64,000 nt of DNA. Origin: Halorhabdus sp. BNX81 (GTDB lineage Archaea; Halobacteriota; Halobacteria; Halobacteriales; Haloarculaceae). The stretch is from positions 1,178,001-1,242,000 of the forward strand of contig NZ_CP107254.1 of the NCBI RefSeq assembly GCF_029229925.1, in the 5' to 3' direction. The translations under genes and the position numbers were made by a program. This document shows, piece after piece, positions 1 through 8,894 of the stretch; within the stretch, counting starts at the first letter, position 1; every line of letters starts with the position of its first letter. The notes below the pieces were generated by a model. That model searched no databases and was not told the origin of the DNA. It was given only the letters and a program-made list of their open reading frames with translations.

Positions 1-56
1 ACCTTCGAAGAATCTGAGAATCGTAGCGCCGTTCAAGTGTTGCGGGGTCTGAGGAC

Positions 57-1559
57 ATGCTAATGCGAACGCTCGACGCCTGGCCCCAGGTCGATCCACT
101 GACTGCGCGCGCGAGTTCGACCCCCGATCGAACCGCAGTCATCGAGTCGGAAACGGGGGAACGTTGGACATACGAGGCGCTATTCGACGAAGCGGACTGG
201 CTGGCGGGCCGGATCGAAACTGCCTGTGAGGGACGGCCCAACCGGCTCGGAATCGCCATGGAGACGGGGATCGATTTCGTCCGGGCGACACACGCAGCCT
301 GGCGACTCGGGACGGCGATCGTGCCGCTTGACACCCGCGAGCCGACTGAGCAACTCGAGTTCCTCGCCGAGAAGGCAGCCGTCGACGCCATCGTCGCGAC
401 GGATCGAACTGCCGAGTCGATCGCTGATATCGACGGATGCCCTCGCTTCAGTGTCGATGAGACGGACACCTCCGGGGTCGAGACGCTCCCGTCTCACGAT
501 GGTGGAACAGCCCCACGGGCGCGATACCCGTCGGATACCCATCTCATCATGTTCACATCCGGGACGACCGGCGAGCCGGCGGGCGTGAAACTCACGCTGA
601 CAAATCTCTTTGCGAGCGCGATCGCATCGGCGTTCCGACTGGGCCTCACTCGCGAGGATCGATGGCTGGTTTCAGTCCCGATGGTGCACATGGGCGGACT
701 GGCACCGTTGATCAGGTCGACGTTGTACGGAACGAGTGTCGTCCTCCAGCGCGAGTTCGAACCGGCCGAGACCGCAGCAGCGATCGAGGATTTCGATGTG
801 ACCGGCGTCTCGTTCGTCCCGACGATGCTTTCCCGACTGCTCGAGGCGGGGTGGTCGCCGCCCGAATCACTCCGGTTCGTGTTGCTGGGTGGGGCCGCCG
901 CGCCCCGGGACCTCATCGAACGGAGCGAGAAAGCCGGGGTGCCGGCGTATCCCACCTACGGGATGACCGAGACAGCGTCCCAAGTGGCGACCGCCACGCC
1001 CACGCAAGCCTTCGAGAACCCGGGCACGGTCGGCCAGCCGCTCATGTTCACGAAGGTCGCGATCATCGACGACGGCGCGTCGTCCCCGCCGGGCGAGACC
1101 GGCGAGATCGTCATCGACGGGCCGACTGTGACGCCCGGCTATCTCGATGACGACGCGACACGCCGTGTCTTCGACGAGCGTGGCCTCCATACGGGCGATC
1201 TCGGCTATCGGGATAGCGACGGCCGGCTCTACGTCGTCGGGCGGATCGACGACCGGATCGTCACCGGTGGCGAGAACGTCGATCCAAACGAAGTGCAATC
1301 GGTCATCGAATCACACCCGGGTGTCGCCGAATCAACCGTCGTCGGCATCCCCGACGAGGAGTGGGGCGAACGTGTCGGCGCGCTCGTCGTCCCCGAGAAC
1401 GGGACCGAGCCGGCACCCGACGAGATCGAATCGATCTGTCGGGACGAACTCGCATCGTTTAAAGTGCCAAAGTCTATCGCCGTCAGCGAGACGATCCCCC
1501 GGACGGTCTCGGGGACGGTCGATCGCGAAACCGTCATCGAGCGGATTCGCCACGGCTGA
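57..1559 (+). CDS. menE: o-succinylbenzoate--CoA ligase (MenE-type acyl-CoA ligase)
   Basis: An ANL-superfamily adenylating enzyme of 500 residues. It likely activates o-succinylbenzoate with ATP and CoA during menaquinone synthesis in the cytoplasm. The AMP-binding P-loop FTSGTTGEPAGVK lies near residue 164, the YGMTETAS motif follows, and the HTGDLGYRD and GGENVDPNEV hinge motifs are in the C-terminal part. Length fits MenE. The C-terminal PRTVSGTVDRE has Thr where many family members have the catalytic Lys. A second ATG at 63 in the same frame is an alternative start. The first 60 bases may be the tail of an upstream gene, but no family is recognisable. Function is assigned from the family; another acyl-CoA substrate is possible. 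Confidence 0.82.
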   Translation: MLMRTLDAWPQVDPLTARASSTPDRTAVIESETGERWTYEALFDEADWLAGRIETACEGRPNRLGIAMETGIDFVRATHAAWRLGTAIVPLDTREPTEQLEFLAEKAAVDAIVATDRTAESIADIDGCPRFSVDETDTSGVETLPSHDGGTAPRARYPSDTHLIMFTSGTTGEPAGVKLTLTNLFASAIASAFRLGLTREDRWLVSVPMVHMGGLAPLIRSTLYGTSVVLQREFEPAETAAAIEDFDVTGVSFVPTMLSRLLEAGWSPPESLRFVLLGGAAAPRDLIERSEKAGVPAYPTYGMTETASQVATATPTQAFENPGTVGQPLMFTKVAIIDDGASSPPGETGEIVIDGPTVTPGYLDDDATRRVFDERGLHTGDLGYRDSDGRLYVVGRIDDRIVTGGENVDPNEVQSVIESHPGVAESTVVGIPDEEWGERVGALVVPENGTEPAPDEIESICRDELASFKVPKSIAVSETIPRTVSGTVDRETVIERIRHG

Positions 1560-1628
1560 TCGACCGCGACCGTGCGGGCTCTGTGTATTCTCGACGGACG
1601 CTGTCCCGACACCGATTGCCACCGGTGT

Positions 1629-2657
1629 CTATCGTCGTGTGGTCCGCTGGAGGCGCGCCATCGCGTCCCACGCCGGGTCACTCGCCGGTGGTTCGACCCG
1701 TTCACCGTCGAGGACGACCCCCGGTGATTCACTACCGGCGTCGCGCACCGACCCGATGATCGCCGCCGGCGTGCCGCGTGATTCGAGGGCGGCAACGACG
1801 TCTTCGGCCGCCGATGGTGGGGCCGTAATGAGAAGGCTTCCCGCGCTTGTCACGGTCCACGGATCCACGTCAATCCCATCACAGACAGCCTCAACTCCCG
1901 GTTGAACCGGCGCAGCCTCCCGTTCGACAGCAAACGTGACGTCGGCCCCTGTCGCCATCTCGGCGAGGCCGCCGACCACGCCACCTTCCGTCGCGTCGTG
2001 CATCGCCGTCAGGTCGCCTGCGGCCGCTGCCGTCGTCGCGTCGGCGACACCTCGTATGTCCGTCACGCGCTCCTGGGCGGTCGCGACCGTCTCTGCGGGG
2101 AGATCGAGCGCTTCGGGAAACAACGTCCCGAACAGGCCGGCCGTCTCCGCGCCCGGTCCGGTCGCGAGCACGATCGCGTCACCCGGATTTGCGCCGTCCG
2201 GTCGAACGATATCGTCCGGATCACCAACCCCGAGCGCCGTGGCCCCACCGACCCAGGAGTACTCGACACCTTCGTATCGGGCCGTGTGTCCCGAGACGAT
2301 GCTGACGCCCAGATTCTCCGCATGGTCGGCCATCCCTCGCCAGGTTTGCCCCAGTTCGTCGTTGCTCATCTCCGGTGGGAGAGATAGCGAGACAGTTACA
2401 TGAGTGGGTGCGATCCCGGAGACGGCGACGTCCGTCAGGACGATATCGAGGGCCAGTCGACCGGCCCGTTCGAAGCCGAGTGCGGGGAGAATCGAGATCG
2501 GATCGGTCGCTACCACGAGTGCGCTTTCGTCGATCGAGAGCACGCCGAAGTCGACGCCGTGCTGTGGGCCGAGTGTCACGTCGTCTCGCCTGGCCCCGAG
2601 GTGTGGCGCGATGACGGCGTCGAACGTGTCGGTGTCGATCTTGCCGCGGTCGGGCAT
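1629..2657 (-). CDS. AIR synthase-related protein, HypE/ThiL-like
   Basis: A 342-residue protein of the PurM/HypE/ThiL/SelD ATP-binding fold. The N-terminal part has GKIDTDTFDAV and VVATDPISILP, like the HypE-type metal/ATP loops. The central HDATEGGVVGGLAEMA is the diagnostic HypE-like signature, and SGHTARYEG lies between them. No hydrogenase genes are visible in this window, so HypE function is unlikely. It lies 66 nt after the thiamine ABC ATPase gene on the same strand, which suggests a role with the imported compound, perhaps as a ThiL-like kinase. That role is inference. The ATG at 2657 gives a family-typical N-terminus. Confidence 0.8.
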   Translation of the reverse strand: MPDRGKIDTDTFDAVIAPHLGARRDDVTLGPQHGVDFGVLSIDESALVVATDPISILPALGFERAGRLALDIVLTDVAVSGIAPTHVTVSLSLPPEMSNDELGQTWRGMADHAENLGVSIVSGHTARYEGVEYSWVGGATALGVGDPDDIVRPDGANPGDAIVLATGPGAETAGLFGTLFPEALDLPAETVATAQERVTDIRGVADATTAAAAGDLTAMHDATEGGVVGGLAEMATGADVTFAVEREAAPVQPGVEAVCDGIDVDPWTVTSAGSLLITAPPSAAEDVVAALESRGTPAAIIGSVRDAGSESPGVVLDGERVEPPASDPAWDAMARLQRTTRR

Positions 2658-2723
2658 ACGTGAGGTCGGCAGTCACCGGACAAGTGTGTCTTGCTTTTCG
2701 ACGAGGGGGCTGCTCGCGGACCG

Positions 2724-3779
2724 TCACGGTTCGCGGGTGCCGACCACGGTCACGTCAGCGGCGTCGATCCCGAGGGTGACGGTGTCGCCAGTCGGTTCGG
2801 ACCGGGTCTTCGCCAGCAGTGCCCGCCCGTTCCAGTCACAATGCACCCGGTAGGTGTCCCCGAGGAACTCGACGTGTTCGACGTTCGCGGCAAGGGTCAC
2901 GTCTCCATCGCCGAGTGTGACGTCCTCGGGACGGACACAGACGATCACCTGGGATCGCGTCGGGAGTGATCTCTCAAGCGTGAGCGTCGTTTCACCAAGT
3001 GACATTTGTGGTGGGTCACGGCCCGTCACTGTCGCGTCGAAGACGTTGTTCTCGCCCATGAACTCGGCGACGAACCGGGTCGACGGGGAGTCATAGACGG
3101 CCTGTGGCGTCCCGACCTGCTCGACGTGACCGTGGTTGACGACGGCGATCCGGTCGCTGATCGCCAGCGCCTCTTCCTGATCGTGGGTGACGTATACTGT
3201 CGTAATGTCGAGTTCGCGCTGGATCTCCCGGATACTGACCCGGAGTCGCTCGCGCAATCGCGCGTCCAGCGCCGATAGCGGTTCGTCGAGCAAGAGGACG
3301 TCCGGTCCGGGGGCAAGCGCACGCGCGAGGGCGATGCGCTGTTTCTGGCCGCCGGACAGCGACTCGGGGGTTCGATCACCCATGCCGGCCATGTCGACCA
3401 GTTCCAGCATCGCCGCCACTCGCTTATCCGGATCGGCGTCACCCGGTGGCGACCGATACCGGAGGCCGTAGGCGACGTTTTCCCGGACCGTCATGTGGGG
3501 AAACAGCGCGTAGTTCTGGAAGACGATCCCGATATCGCGGTCTTCGGGCGCACGGTCCGTGACGTCAACCCCGCCGATCCGGACCGTGCCCGCGGACGGC
3601 GTCTCGAAGCCGGCGAGCGTCCGGAGCGTCGTCGTCTTGCCACACCCGGAGGGACCGACGAGCGTGAAGAACTCGCCGTCCGCGACCGAGAGAGTCACGT
3701 CCGAGAGCGCGGTCACATCGCCGAAGGTGACCGAGACGCCGTCGAGTTCGACGCCCGCGGATACGGACCTCTCACCCAT
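2724..3779 (-). CDS. thiQ: ABC transporter ATP-binding protein, thiamine-type (ThiQ/PotA-like)
   Basis: A 351-residue cytoplasmic ATPase that energises import by the adjacent permease. Walker A is GPSGCGKTTT, the ABC signature is LSGGQKQRIALARAL, Walker B is LLLDEPLSALD, and the switch His is in VTHDQEEA. A C-terminal extension (VRPEDVTLGDGDVTL onward) is a TOBE domain, as in the CUT1/PotA/FbpC group. It overlaps the 3' end of the permease gene by 8 nt, so the two are translationally coupled. ATPases of this group serve thiamine, polyamine or iron transporters. Thiamine is favoured only because the binding protein is ThiB-like. Confidence 0.88.
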   Translation of the reverse strand: MGERSVSAGVELDGVSVTFGDVTALSDVTLSVADGEFFTLVGPSGCGKTTTLRTLAGFETPSAGTVRIGGVDVTDRAPEDRDIGIVFQNYALFPHMTVRENVAYGLRYRSPPGDADPDKRVAAMLELVDMAGMGDRTPESLSGGQKQRIALARALAPGPDVLLLDEPLSALDARLRERLRVSIREIQRELDITTVYVTHDQEEALAISDRIAVVNHGHVEQVGTPQAVYDSPSTRFVAEFMGENNVFDATVTGRDPPQMSLGETTLTLERSLPTRSQVIVCVRPEDVTLGDGDVTLAANVEHVEFLGDTYRVHCDWNGRALLAKTRSEPTGDTVTLGIDAADVTVVGTREP

Positions 3780-5565
3780 CGTATCGCCCTCCGACGCGGT
3801 CGATGACGACGAAACTGATGGCTGTCACCGTCAGCAGGACGGTTCCCATCGCTGTTGCTGCCCCGAGACTCGGCCCGAGCGATCGGTTGCCGACGTAGCG
3901 TTCGAGCGCGACCGGCATCGTGTAGCTGCCGCCACCCTCAGAGAGCAGCACGGTCGAGTCGAACTCGCCGATGCTGATCGCAAACGCGAACGCCGCGCCG
4001 GCAAGCAGTGCGGGGACGATCAACGGGACCGTCACGGTGACCAGCGCCCGAACTCGCGACGCCCCGAGTGATCGGGCGGCCTCGGCGAGCCGGTCGTCGA
4101 GACCCGCGAGCGCTGGGGTGACAGTGCGGGAGACGAACGGATAGGCGGCTACGGCGTGGGCCGCGACGACGGCGACCGGCCCCGTGACGGTGAGCCGGTG
4201 ACCGAACACGGGGACGCCGAAGACGAGCGTCTGTAACAACCCGAGGCCGACGACGATTCCGCTGACGGCGATCGGCGCGCTCAACACCGCCTCGGCCAGG
4301 CGACCGCCTCGCCCCTCACCTGTCGCGATTATCGACACGATGACGCCCATTGGTACGGCAAGCGCTAGCGTCCCGACGGCAAAAAGCAACGAATTCCCGA
4401 TCGCCGGCAACGGCTTGATCGTCCCGACCGCAGCCGAGGCCTGCTGGGCAAGGAGGAACTCGTAGTACGCGAGCGTAAACTCCCCGCCCGGTCCCGTGAT
4501 GCTCTCCAGGATGAGACTGACCACGGGGCCGAGAAAGACGACCGCCGCGACGATTCCGTAGGCGAACACAGCGAGGCGGTGGGGGTCAGTCAGCGTCCTC
4601 GCGCCCGCCACGAGCGGCCTGCGTGACTGGGTTGTGCCACCCGAACGGGTAACGACCTGTGCGGCCTCGTAGCGGAGATAGAGATACATCAACCCCAAGG
4701 AAATCAGCGTTTCCAGAACCGCCAGCGCCGCCGCCTCTTCCAGCGCCAGCGACTGGACTTTCGCGTACAGCCAGACCTCGACCGTCTGGAGTTCAAGCCC
4801 GCCCAGCGCCAGCACGATCGGGAAAGACATAAACGAGAAGATAAACGCCAGCAGGCCGGCGGTCAGCACTGACGGACGCAACTGCGGTGCGACGACGTCC
4901 CGAAACGCCCGGAGCGGCGACGCGCCCATGGCCCGGGCCGACTCGATCTGCTGGGCGTCGATCCCTTCCCAGGCTGCTGTCACTAGGCGCGTGACCAGCG
5001 GCGCGTTGTAGAAGGCGTGGGCGACGATCACGATCGGCAACGAAAACAGGAATTCGATCCGCTCGAATCCCATCGCGGCCAGAACGTCGTTCAACACGCC
5101 AGTCTGTCCGAACATCGCCTGGAACCCGACCGCCACGAGGATCGACGGCAAGACGAACGGAACGATCGTCAGTGACCTGAGTGTTTCTCGGCCCCGGAAC
5201 TCGTAGCGCGCGAGCACGTACGCGCCGGGCAGCCCCAGCGCGACACTGGCGAGCGCCGAGAGGCCGGCCTGGTAGGCCGTGAACCCGAACAGCCCGAACT
5301 CCACCGCCGAAAGCGGGACACCGTTGCGGATCCAGGCGAGAACTCCCGACGGAACGCCGAGCGGATCGGCGAAGGCGTGATGGCCAACACCAACATAAAA
5401 CGGATCGGCGAGAATCGTTCGGATCGGTCCGAAGAAGGCACCGCCCGGATCGATCGCAGCCAGAAGGACTCGGGAAACCGGATAGTAAAACACGACGCCG
5501 AGAACCGAGAGTGTCACCACCAGCCCGGCCGGCAGGGCGAGACGATCGGCCGAGGGCTGTCGCAT
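3772..5565 (-). CDS. thiP: ABC transporter permease, ThiP-like, two fused permease domains
   Basis: A 597-residue membrane protein with two BPD-type permease halves. Each half has an EAA loop: ESARAMGASPLRAFRDVVAP in the first and EAARSLGASRVRALVTVTVP in the second. About twelve hydrophobic segments are evident. The fused arrangement matches ThiP and FbpB. It starts 2 nt after the stop of the substrate-binding protein gene and overlaps the ATPase gene at its end, so the three form one operon. It forms the membrane channel of the importer. Substrate is inferred from the ThiB-like partner. Confidence 0.88.
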   Translation of the reverse strand: MRQPSADRLALPAGLVVTLSVLGVVFYYPVSRVLLAAIDPGGAFFGPIRTILADPFYVGVGHHAFADPLGVPSGVLAWIRNGVPLSAVEFGLFGFTAYQAGLSALASVALGLPGAYVLARYEFRGRETLRSLTIVPFVLPSILVAVGFQAMFGQTGVLNDVLAAMGFERIEFLFSLPIVIVAHAFYNAPLVTRLVTAAWEGIDAQQIESARAMGASPLRAFRDVVAPQLRPSVLTAGLLAFIFSFMSFPIVLALGGLELQTVEVWLYAKVQSLALEEAAALAVLETLISLGLMYLYLRYEAAQVVTRSGGTTQSRRPLVAGARTLTDPHRLAVFAYGIVAAVVFLGPVVSLILESITGPGGEFTLAYYEFLLAQQASAAVGTIKPLPAIGNSLLFAVGTLALAVPMGVIVSIIATGEGRGGRLAEAVLSAPIAVSGIVVGLGLLQTLVFGVPVFGHRLTVTGPVAVVAAHAVAAYPFVSRTVTPALAGLDDRLAEAARSLGASRVRALVTVTVPLIVPALLAGAAFAFAISIGEFDSTVLLSEGGGSYTMPVALERYVGNRSLGPSLGAATAMGTVLLTVTAISFVVIDRVGGRYDG

Positions 5566-5567
5566 CG

Positions 5568-6650
5568 TCAGTTTGCGATCTCGCGTCGCCAGTCCTCGAT
5601 CCAGCCTTCGACGTTGCCGGAGAGTTCGTCGTAGCTGAACGTGACTGGCTCGGACGGCTCGTAGGCGTACTGTGAGAACTCCGCGCCGGGATCGACGCCT
5701 TCGACGGCCGGGAACTGGACGTTCCGGACGGCGATCTCGGCCTGGGCCACCGGCGACAGCATGAAGTCCATGAACGTCCGGGCGAGGTCCGGCGCGTCCG
5801 CATCGGTGAACAGCGCCATCGCCTCGGGGTTGGCGTAGGCCTGATCGTTCAGGAAGCCGACCTGATGTTTCTGGATATCGACGCCCTCACCGTGGTAGTA
5901 CACCTGGTCGGTCGAATAGGAAACCACCATCGGGGCTTCGTCGTTCATGTACGCGTTGTAGGCGGGTTCCCAGTCCGAGAGGATCGTTACGTCGTTCTCG
6001 AGGAGATCCCGCCAGTAGTCGAGATAGCCATCGGGGCCCTTTTCGGCGATCGTCCAGAGGAGAAACGCCCGGCCTGGATCGGAGTTTCCGGCGTCCTGGA
6101 CGATGAGATCTCCCTGATACTCCTCGCTCGTCAGCGCGTCGAAGGTCGCCGGATTCTCGACTTCGTTGCCGTTGTAGACCAGCGAGATGTATCCCGTGTC
6201 GTACGGGATCGCCCGCCCGTCGGGATCGATCTGGAGGCCCGACTTGACGGTATCGGCGCGTGTAAGGTCCTCATCGACCGTCTCGAACAGTGACTCATCA
6301 AGTTCCTGGTCGGCTCTGACGAGTTCGGCTGTGTTGAGTCCGATATAGAGGTCGGCATCGATCTCGGCACCGTTCTGCTGACGGAGAATGTACTGGTTGA
6401 GGCCACTCTCGGGCGTGGTAAACTCGACAGTCACGCCCGGATGGGCCGCCTCGAAGCTGGATTTCAGCCAGTTCCCTGCGGTGTCTTTTCCAGTGAACGA
6501 CGAGTACGTCGCTATCTGGAGTGTACCGTTGAATCCGCCTGTCCCGGCCGATTCCGTGTCGGTCGCGTCGTTGCCAGCACAGCCCGCAAGTGCTGTTGCG
6601 CCCACGACACTGGCTCCGGCCGTTCGAAGAAACGTACGTCGTTTCACCAC
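5568..6650 (-). CDS. thiB: thiamine ABC transporter substrate-binding protein (ThiB-like lipoprotein)
   Basis: A 360-residue binding protein with a Tat signal and lipobox: KRRTFLRTAGASVVGATALA followed by GCAGN. It is exported folded and lipid-anchored outside the membrane. The mature part resembles ThiB/TbpA: ADLYIGLNTAEL, IPYDTGYISLVYN, GRAFLLWTIAEKG and VVSYSTDQVYY. I chose GTG at 6650 because the twin arginine then follows directly and a TATA-like box (TTTAATA, minus strand) lies 24 nt upstream, fitting a leaderless mRNA. A longer reading to 6707 adds an unlikely N-terminus. It is the first gene of the importer operon, divergent from a winged-helix gene. Confidence 0.85.
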   Translation of the reverse strand: MVKRRTFLRTAGASVVGATALAGCAGNDATDTESAGTGGFNGTLQIATYSSFTGKDTAGNWLKSSFEAAHPGVTVEFTTPESGLNQYILRQQNGAEIDADLYIGLNTAELVRADQELDESLFETVDEDLTRADTVKSGLQIDPDGRAIPYDTGYISLVYNGNEVENPATFDALTSEEYQGDLIVQDAGNSDPGRAFLLWTIAEKGPDGYLDYWRDLLENDVTILSDWEPAYNAYMNDEAPMVVSYSTDQVYYHGEGVDIQKHQVGFLNDQAYANPEAMALFTDADAPDLARTFMDFMLSPVAQAEIAVRNVQFPAVEGVDPGAEFSQYAYEPSEPVTFSYDELSGNVEGWIEDWRREIAN

Positions 6651-6670
6651 CTGGTGGTTTGACTGAGTGG

Positions 6671-6677
6671 TATTAAA
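6671..6677 (-). promoter_or_regulatory. TATA box of the thiamine transporter operon
   Basis: TTTAATA read on the minus strand, centred about 24 nt before GTG 6650. The spacing fits a leaderless archaeal transcript starting at the GTG. Confidence 0.6.
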
Positions 6678-6850
6678 CCTCTCGTGTTCGCCACAGCGAG
6701 CTGTCAATGGACCGGGAAAGAGCGATCTGCCTCGCTATCTTCGTGGGGCCGACTACGATTACTGAGCGTGGCGTGGGTGGGTAACTCCCAGTGATCTGAC
6801 CCAGCCGTTTCAGTATCAGGGAGGGCGGGACTCGCACATCGAAGGTCAGG

Positions 6851-6857
6851 TTTAAGC
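6851..6857 (+). promoter_or_regulatory. TATA box of the winged-helix gene
   Basis: TTTAAGC lies 27 nt (centre to start) before ATG 6881, fitting a leaderless transcript. It faces away from the thiamine operon promoter across about 180 bp that could hold shared operators. Confidence 0.55.
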
Positions 6858-6880
6858 GCCAACCTGCCCCAGGTAGTGAC

Positions 6881-7231
6881 ATGAGCACTGATTCGTCGGA
6901 GTCCGATCTGTCGGAGGACGAACGACGGGGCCTCGAACTCATCCGGGAAACTGGCGGTATCCACCAGAGCGACTTCTGGAAGGAACTCGACGTGAGTTCA
7001 CGCAAGGGCTCCCGGATCGTCGATTCGCTGGCCGAGCAGGATCTCATCGAACGGACCGAAACGGTCTACAATGGCCACAACACCTACCACCTGACGCCGA
7101 CAGCCAAGGATCTTGACTTCTCGTTGTTGATGGCCGGCGACATGCTCTCACCGTTCGTCGGCGACGACGAAGTCGACGCCCAGAGCGGGCAGTTCACCCA
7201 GTGGCTCATGAATCTCGCCTACGAGGAGTGA
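6881..7231 (+). CDS. winged helix-turn-helix transcriptional regulator
   Basis: A 116-residue DNA-binding protein. Residues about 12-72 form a winged helix: EDERRGLELIRETGG, then QSDFWKELDVSSRKGSRIVD with the recognition helix, then the wing LIERTETVYNGHNTYHLT. It resembles the Lrp/MarR-type HTH common in haloarchaea. The C-terminal 40 residues are acidic with no recognisable ligand domain. It is divergent from the thiamine importer operon, so it may control that operon; this is inferred from position only. It lacks the CBS domains known in the haloarchaeal regulator ThiR. Confidence 0.75.
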   Translation: MSTDSSESDLSEDERRGLELIRETGGIHQSDFWKELDVSSRKGSRIVDSLAEQDLIERTETVYNGHNTYHLTPTAKDLDFSLLMAGDMLSPFVGDDEVDAQSGQFTQWLMNLAYEE

Positions 7232-7329
7232 TCGCGTAATCGTGGGCTGATCGTCCATCTCGGAGCACGGTACCCTATCCATGGACCTGTCAAGAGCGAT
7301 CGAAATTTCCCATTCACCGGACCTCCAGC

Positions 7330-7776
7330 ATGGACATCGATCGATCCACCGTCCTGGTTGGCATCCTCCTTGCCACTGGCGTGGCTCTGGTAGCCCTCCC
7401 GATAGCTGTCCCGGCGGATGTCCCGGACAACCGCGTCGAATTTTACGTCGAGGCCAACTGGAGTGACTACTCCGGGCAAACGAACCTCGTGTACGCGACC
7501 CTCAATGAGTCCGCCCGTGGCGTCTTCGACGAGGCACGTCGAGCAACCCCCGAGACTATCAACCGGTCGATCGCGACCGCTCCCGAATCGGTGACGCCAC
7601 CGCCGGACAGTATCGAACTCTACAACGTCCAGTACGAGGGGGCGTTCTATCTCCTCCAGGGCAGACATCTCACTTCCGAGGCTGATTTCCTGACTCAACA
7701 GGCCCCGCGCTTTGGCTCGATGGCTGTTGGATTCCTGTTGGTCGTTGGGGCGGCCTACTGGCGCTTTGAAGTCTGA
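7330..7776 (+). CDS. hypothetical membrane protein with two terminal TM helices
   Basis: A 148-residue protein not assigned to a characterised family. A TM segment near residues 8-27 (VLVGILLATGVALVALPIAV) and another at residues 128-144 (GSMAVGFLLVVGAAYW) enclose an extracytoplasmic domain of about 100 residues. Within it, the ELYNVQYEGAFYLLQG stretch resembles small haloarchaeal DUF proteins built on the same plan. Codon use and acidity are typical of the window. It is 98 nt downstream of the winged-helix gene and may be monocistronic. Confidence 0.7.
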   Translation: MDIDRSTVLVGILLATGVALVALPIAVPADVPDNRVEFYVEANWSDYSGQTNLVYATLNESARGVFDEARRATPETINRSIATAPESVTPPPDSIELYNVQYEGAFYLLQGRHLTSEADFLTQQAPRFGSMAVGFLLVVGAAYWRFEV

Positions 7777-8212
7777 TCCCCGGCGATCTGTGGGTGGCCA
7801 CTCCCGGGTGGTGTTTCGCCATTTCGTCGGCTGTCCCTGTGATATGCCACCGGTACGCTCCGGCGGAACCGGTGAACCGAAGTACGATCTTCTGACTGTG
7901 AAAACACTCGTTCGATTTACATTACATACCGTCTTTTCTTCACATGGGTCGGTGCGCGCCCGACTGTCATCGACCCGGGCGATCACACCGTGGTCGCCGT
8001 CAAACCGACATGTCACCGCGACACTCCCCCCGCGGTGAACCGGACGACGACGCTCGTCCGATGCCATCAATTGCCAGCCCGCCGGGTTTCTCCCCCACCC
8101 GGCGTTTCGCTACCACACATCGGTTCCGACTCTCCCATTGTGTTCTGCGAAGCGTTGTGGTAACTCTCCTCTCGGAAGGGTTATCCCGTACTCGGTCTTA
8201 CAGTTGGTTGTA
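7777..8212. other. 436-bp intergenic region
   Basis: No convincing ORF: the readings on both strands have Arg/Pro-rich compositions typical of shadow frames. An A/T-richer patch around 7910-7935 stands out, and a TTATCC element at 8181-8186, about 29 nt before the cold-shock gene, probably is its TATA box. Confidence 0.5.
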
Positions 8213-8419
8213 ATGGCAAACGGTAAGGTTGATTTCTTCAACGACACAGGCGGCTACGGTTTCATTTCGACAGATGACGGCGACCTCGACGAAGACGAAG
8301 ACGTCTTCTTCCACATGGAGGATGTCGGCGGTGAGGATCTGACAGAAGGGACTGAGGTTGAGTTCGATATCGAGTCCTCCCCGAAAGGACCGCGCGCGGC
8401 GAATCTCGTTCGTCAGTAA
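8213..8419 (+). CDS. cspA: cold-shock protein (CspA family)
   Basis: A 68-residue single cold-shock domain. The RNP1-like motif GGYGFIST and the RNP2-like VFFHMEDV are present, and GKVDFFNDTGG begins the first strand. It binds single-stranded RNA or DNA and acts as an RNA chaperone in the cytoplasm. The acidic DDGDLDEDED insert is typical of haloarchaeal Csp proteins. I chose ATG 8213 because it gives the canonical N-terminus; a longer frame starting at 8138 adds unrelated residues. A TTATCC box about 29 nt upstream fits a leaderless transcript. Confidence 0.93.
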   Translation: MANGKVDFFNDTGGYGFISTDDGDLDEDEDVFFHMEDVGGEDLTEGTEVEFDIESSPKGPRAANLVRQ

Positions 8420-8494
8420 TTCTGCACTATTCGTCGCTCACCGCGACGAACCAACTACTTCGATCTTTGAGAGCTATCTGTCCGAGCCCCGGCT

Positions 8495-8824
8495 TCATTC
8501 CTGGCGCTCGCGAAGTCGGTCGAGAACCGCTTCGAGCGGCGGTTCAGCGTACAATACCGTTCTCCAGCGTGATTGGCTGCCATCGATGTCGTTGACGGTA
8601 GCCAAGTGTTCGTAGGCTTCGATCACTGCCTCGGATGACGTCTTCTCGACAGCATACTCAAAGGCAGCATATACCCGCTTTCGAAGTCCTCGCGAAGCCA
8701 CCCAGTACCCGACGACGAGAGCCCCACTGAAAAGCACGCCCAGCGGATCGTGGGCCTGGCTACTGGCAATCATAATCCCTGTGATCGGGACGAGAAACAC
8801 GGAGAACGCGATCAACCGAAGCAC
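8495..8824 (-). CDS. hypothetical membrane protein, N-terminus uncertain
   Basis: The downstream part is clearly protein-like: two hydrophobic segments (LIAFSVFLVPITGIMIAS and VLFSGALVVGYWVAS), then a basic-to-acidic cytoplasmic tail ending in LEAVLDRLRERQE. No family recognised. The open frame runs up to 9148 but enters repeated tRNA-derived DNA there, so that N-terminus cannot be native. GTG 8824 is preferred because a GATATC element about 28 nt upstream could be its TATA box. The gene may instead be the surviving 3' part of a longer gene broken by recombination at the tRNA site. Confidence 0.5.
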   Translation of the reverse strand: MLRLIAFSVFLVPITGIMIASSQAHDPLGVLFSGALVVGYWVASRGLRKRVYAAFEYAVEKTSSEAVIEAYEHLATVNDIDGSQSRWRTVLYAEPPLEAVLDRLRERQE

Positions 8825-8848
8825 TCGATAGCGCTGTCGAACGAGTCC

Positions 8849-8894
8849 GGATATCTCTCGCTCACGTCCGTTCGCGAGAAGATAGTCCCGGGCG
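8849..8894. repeat. 46-bp direct repeat, copy 1
   Basis: Starts GGATATCTCTCGCTCACGTC and ends with AGTCCCGGGCG. It matches 9006-9051 with one mismatch (position 8880 versus 9037), an offset of 157 bp. The last 11 bases equal the terminal bases of the tRNA-Gln gene. Confidence 0.9.

Noticed and set aside
6651-6880. A TPP riboswitch ahead of the thiamine importer.
   Set aside because: The operon appears leaderless, leaving no 5' leader for a riboswitch, and no conserved stem pattern was found.
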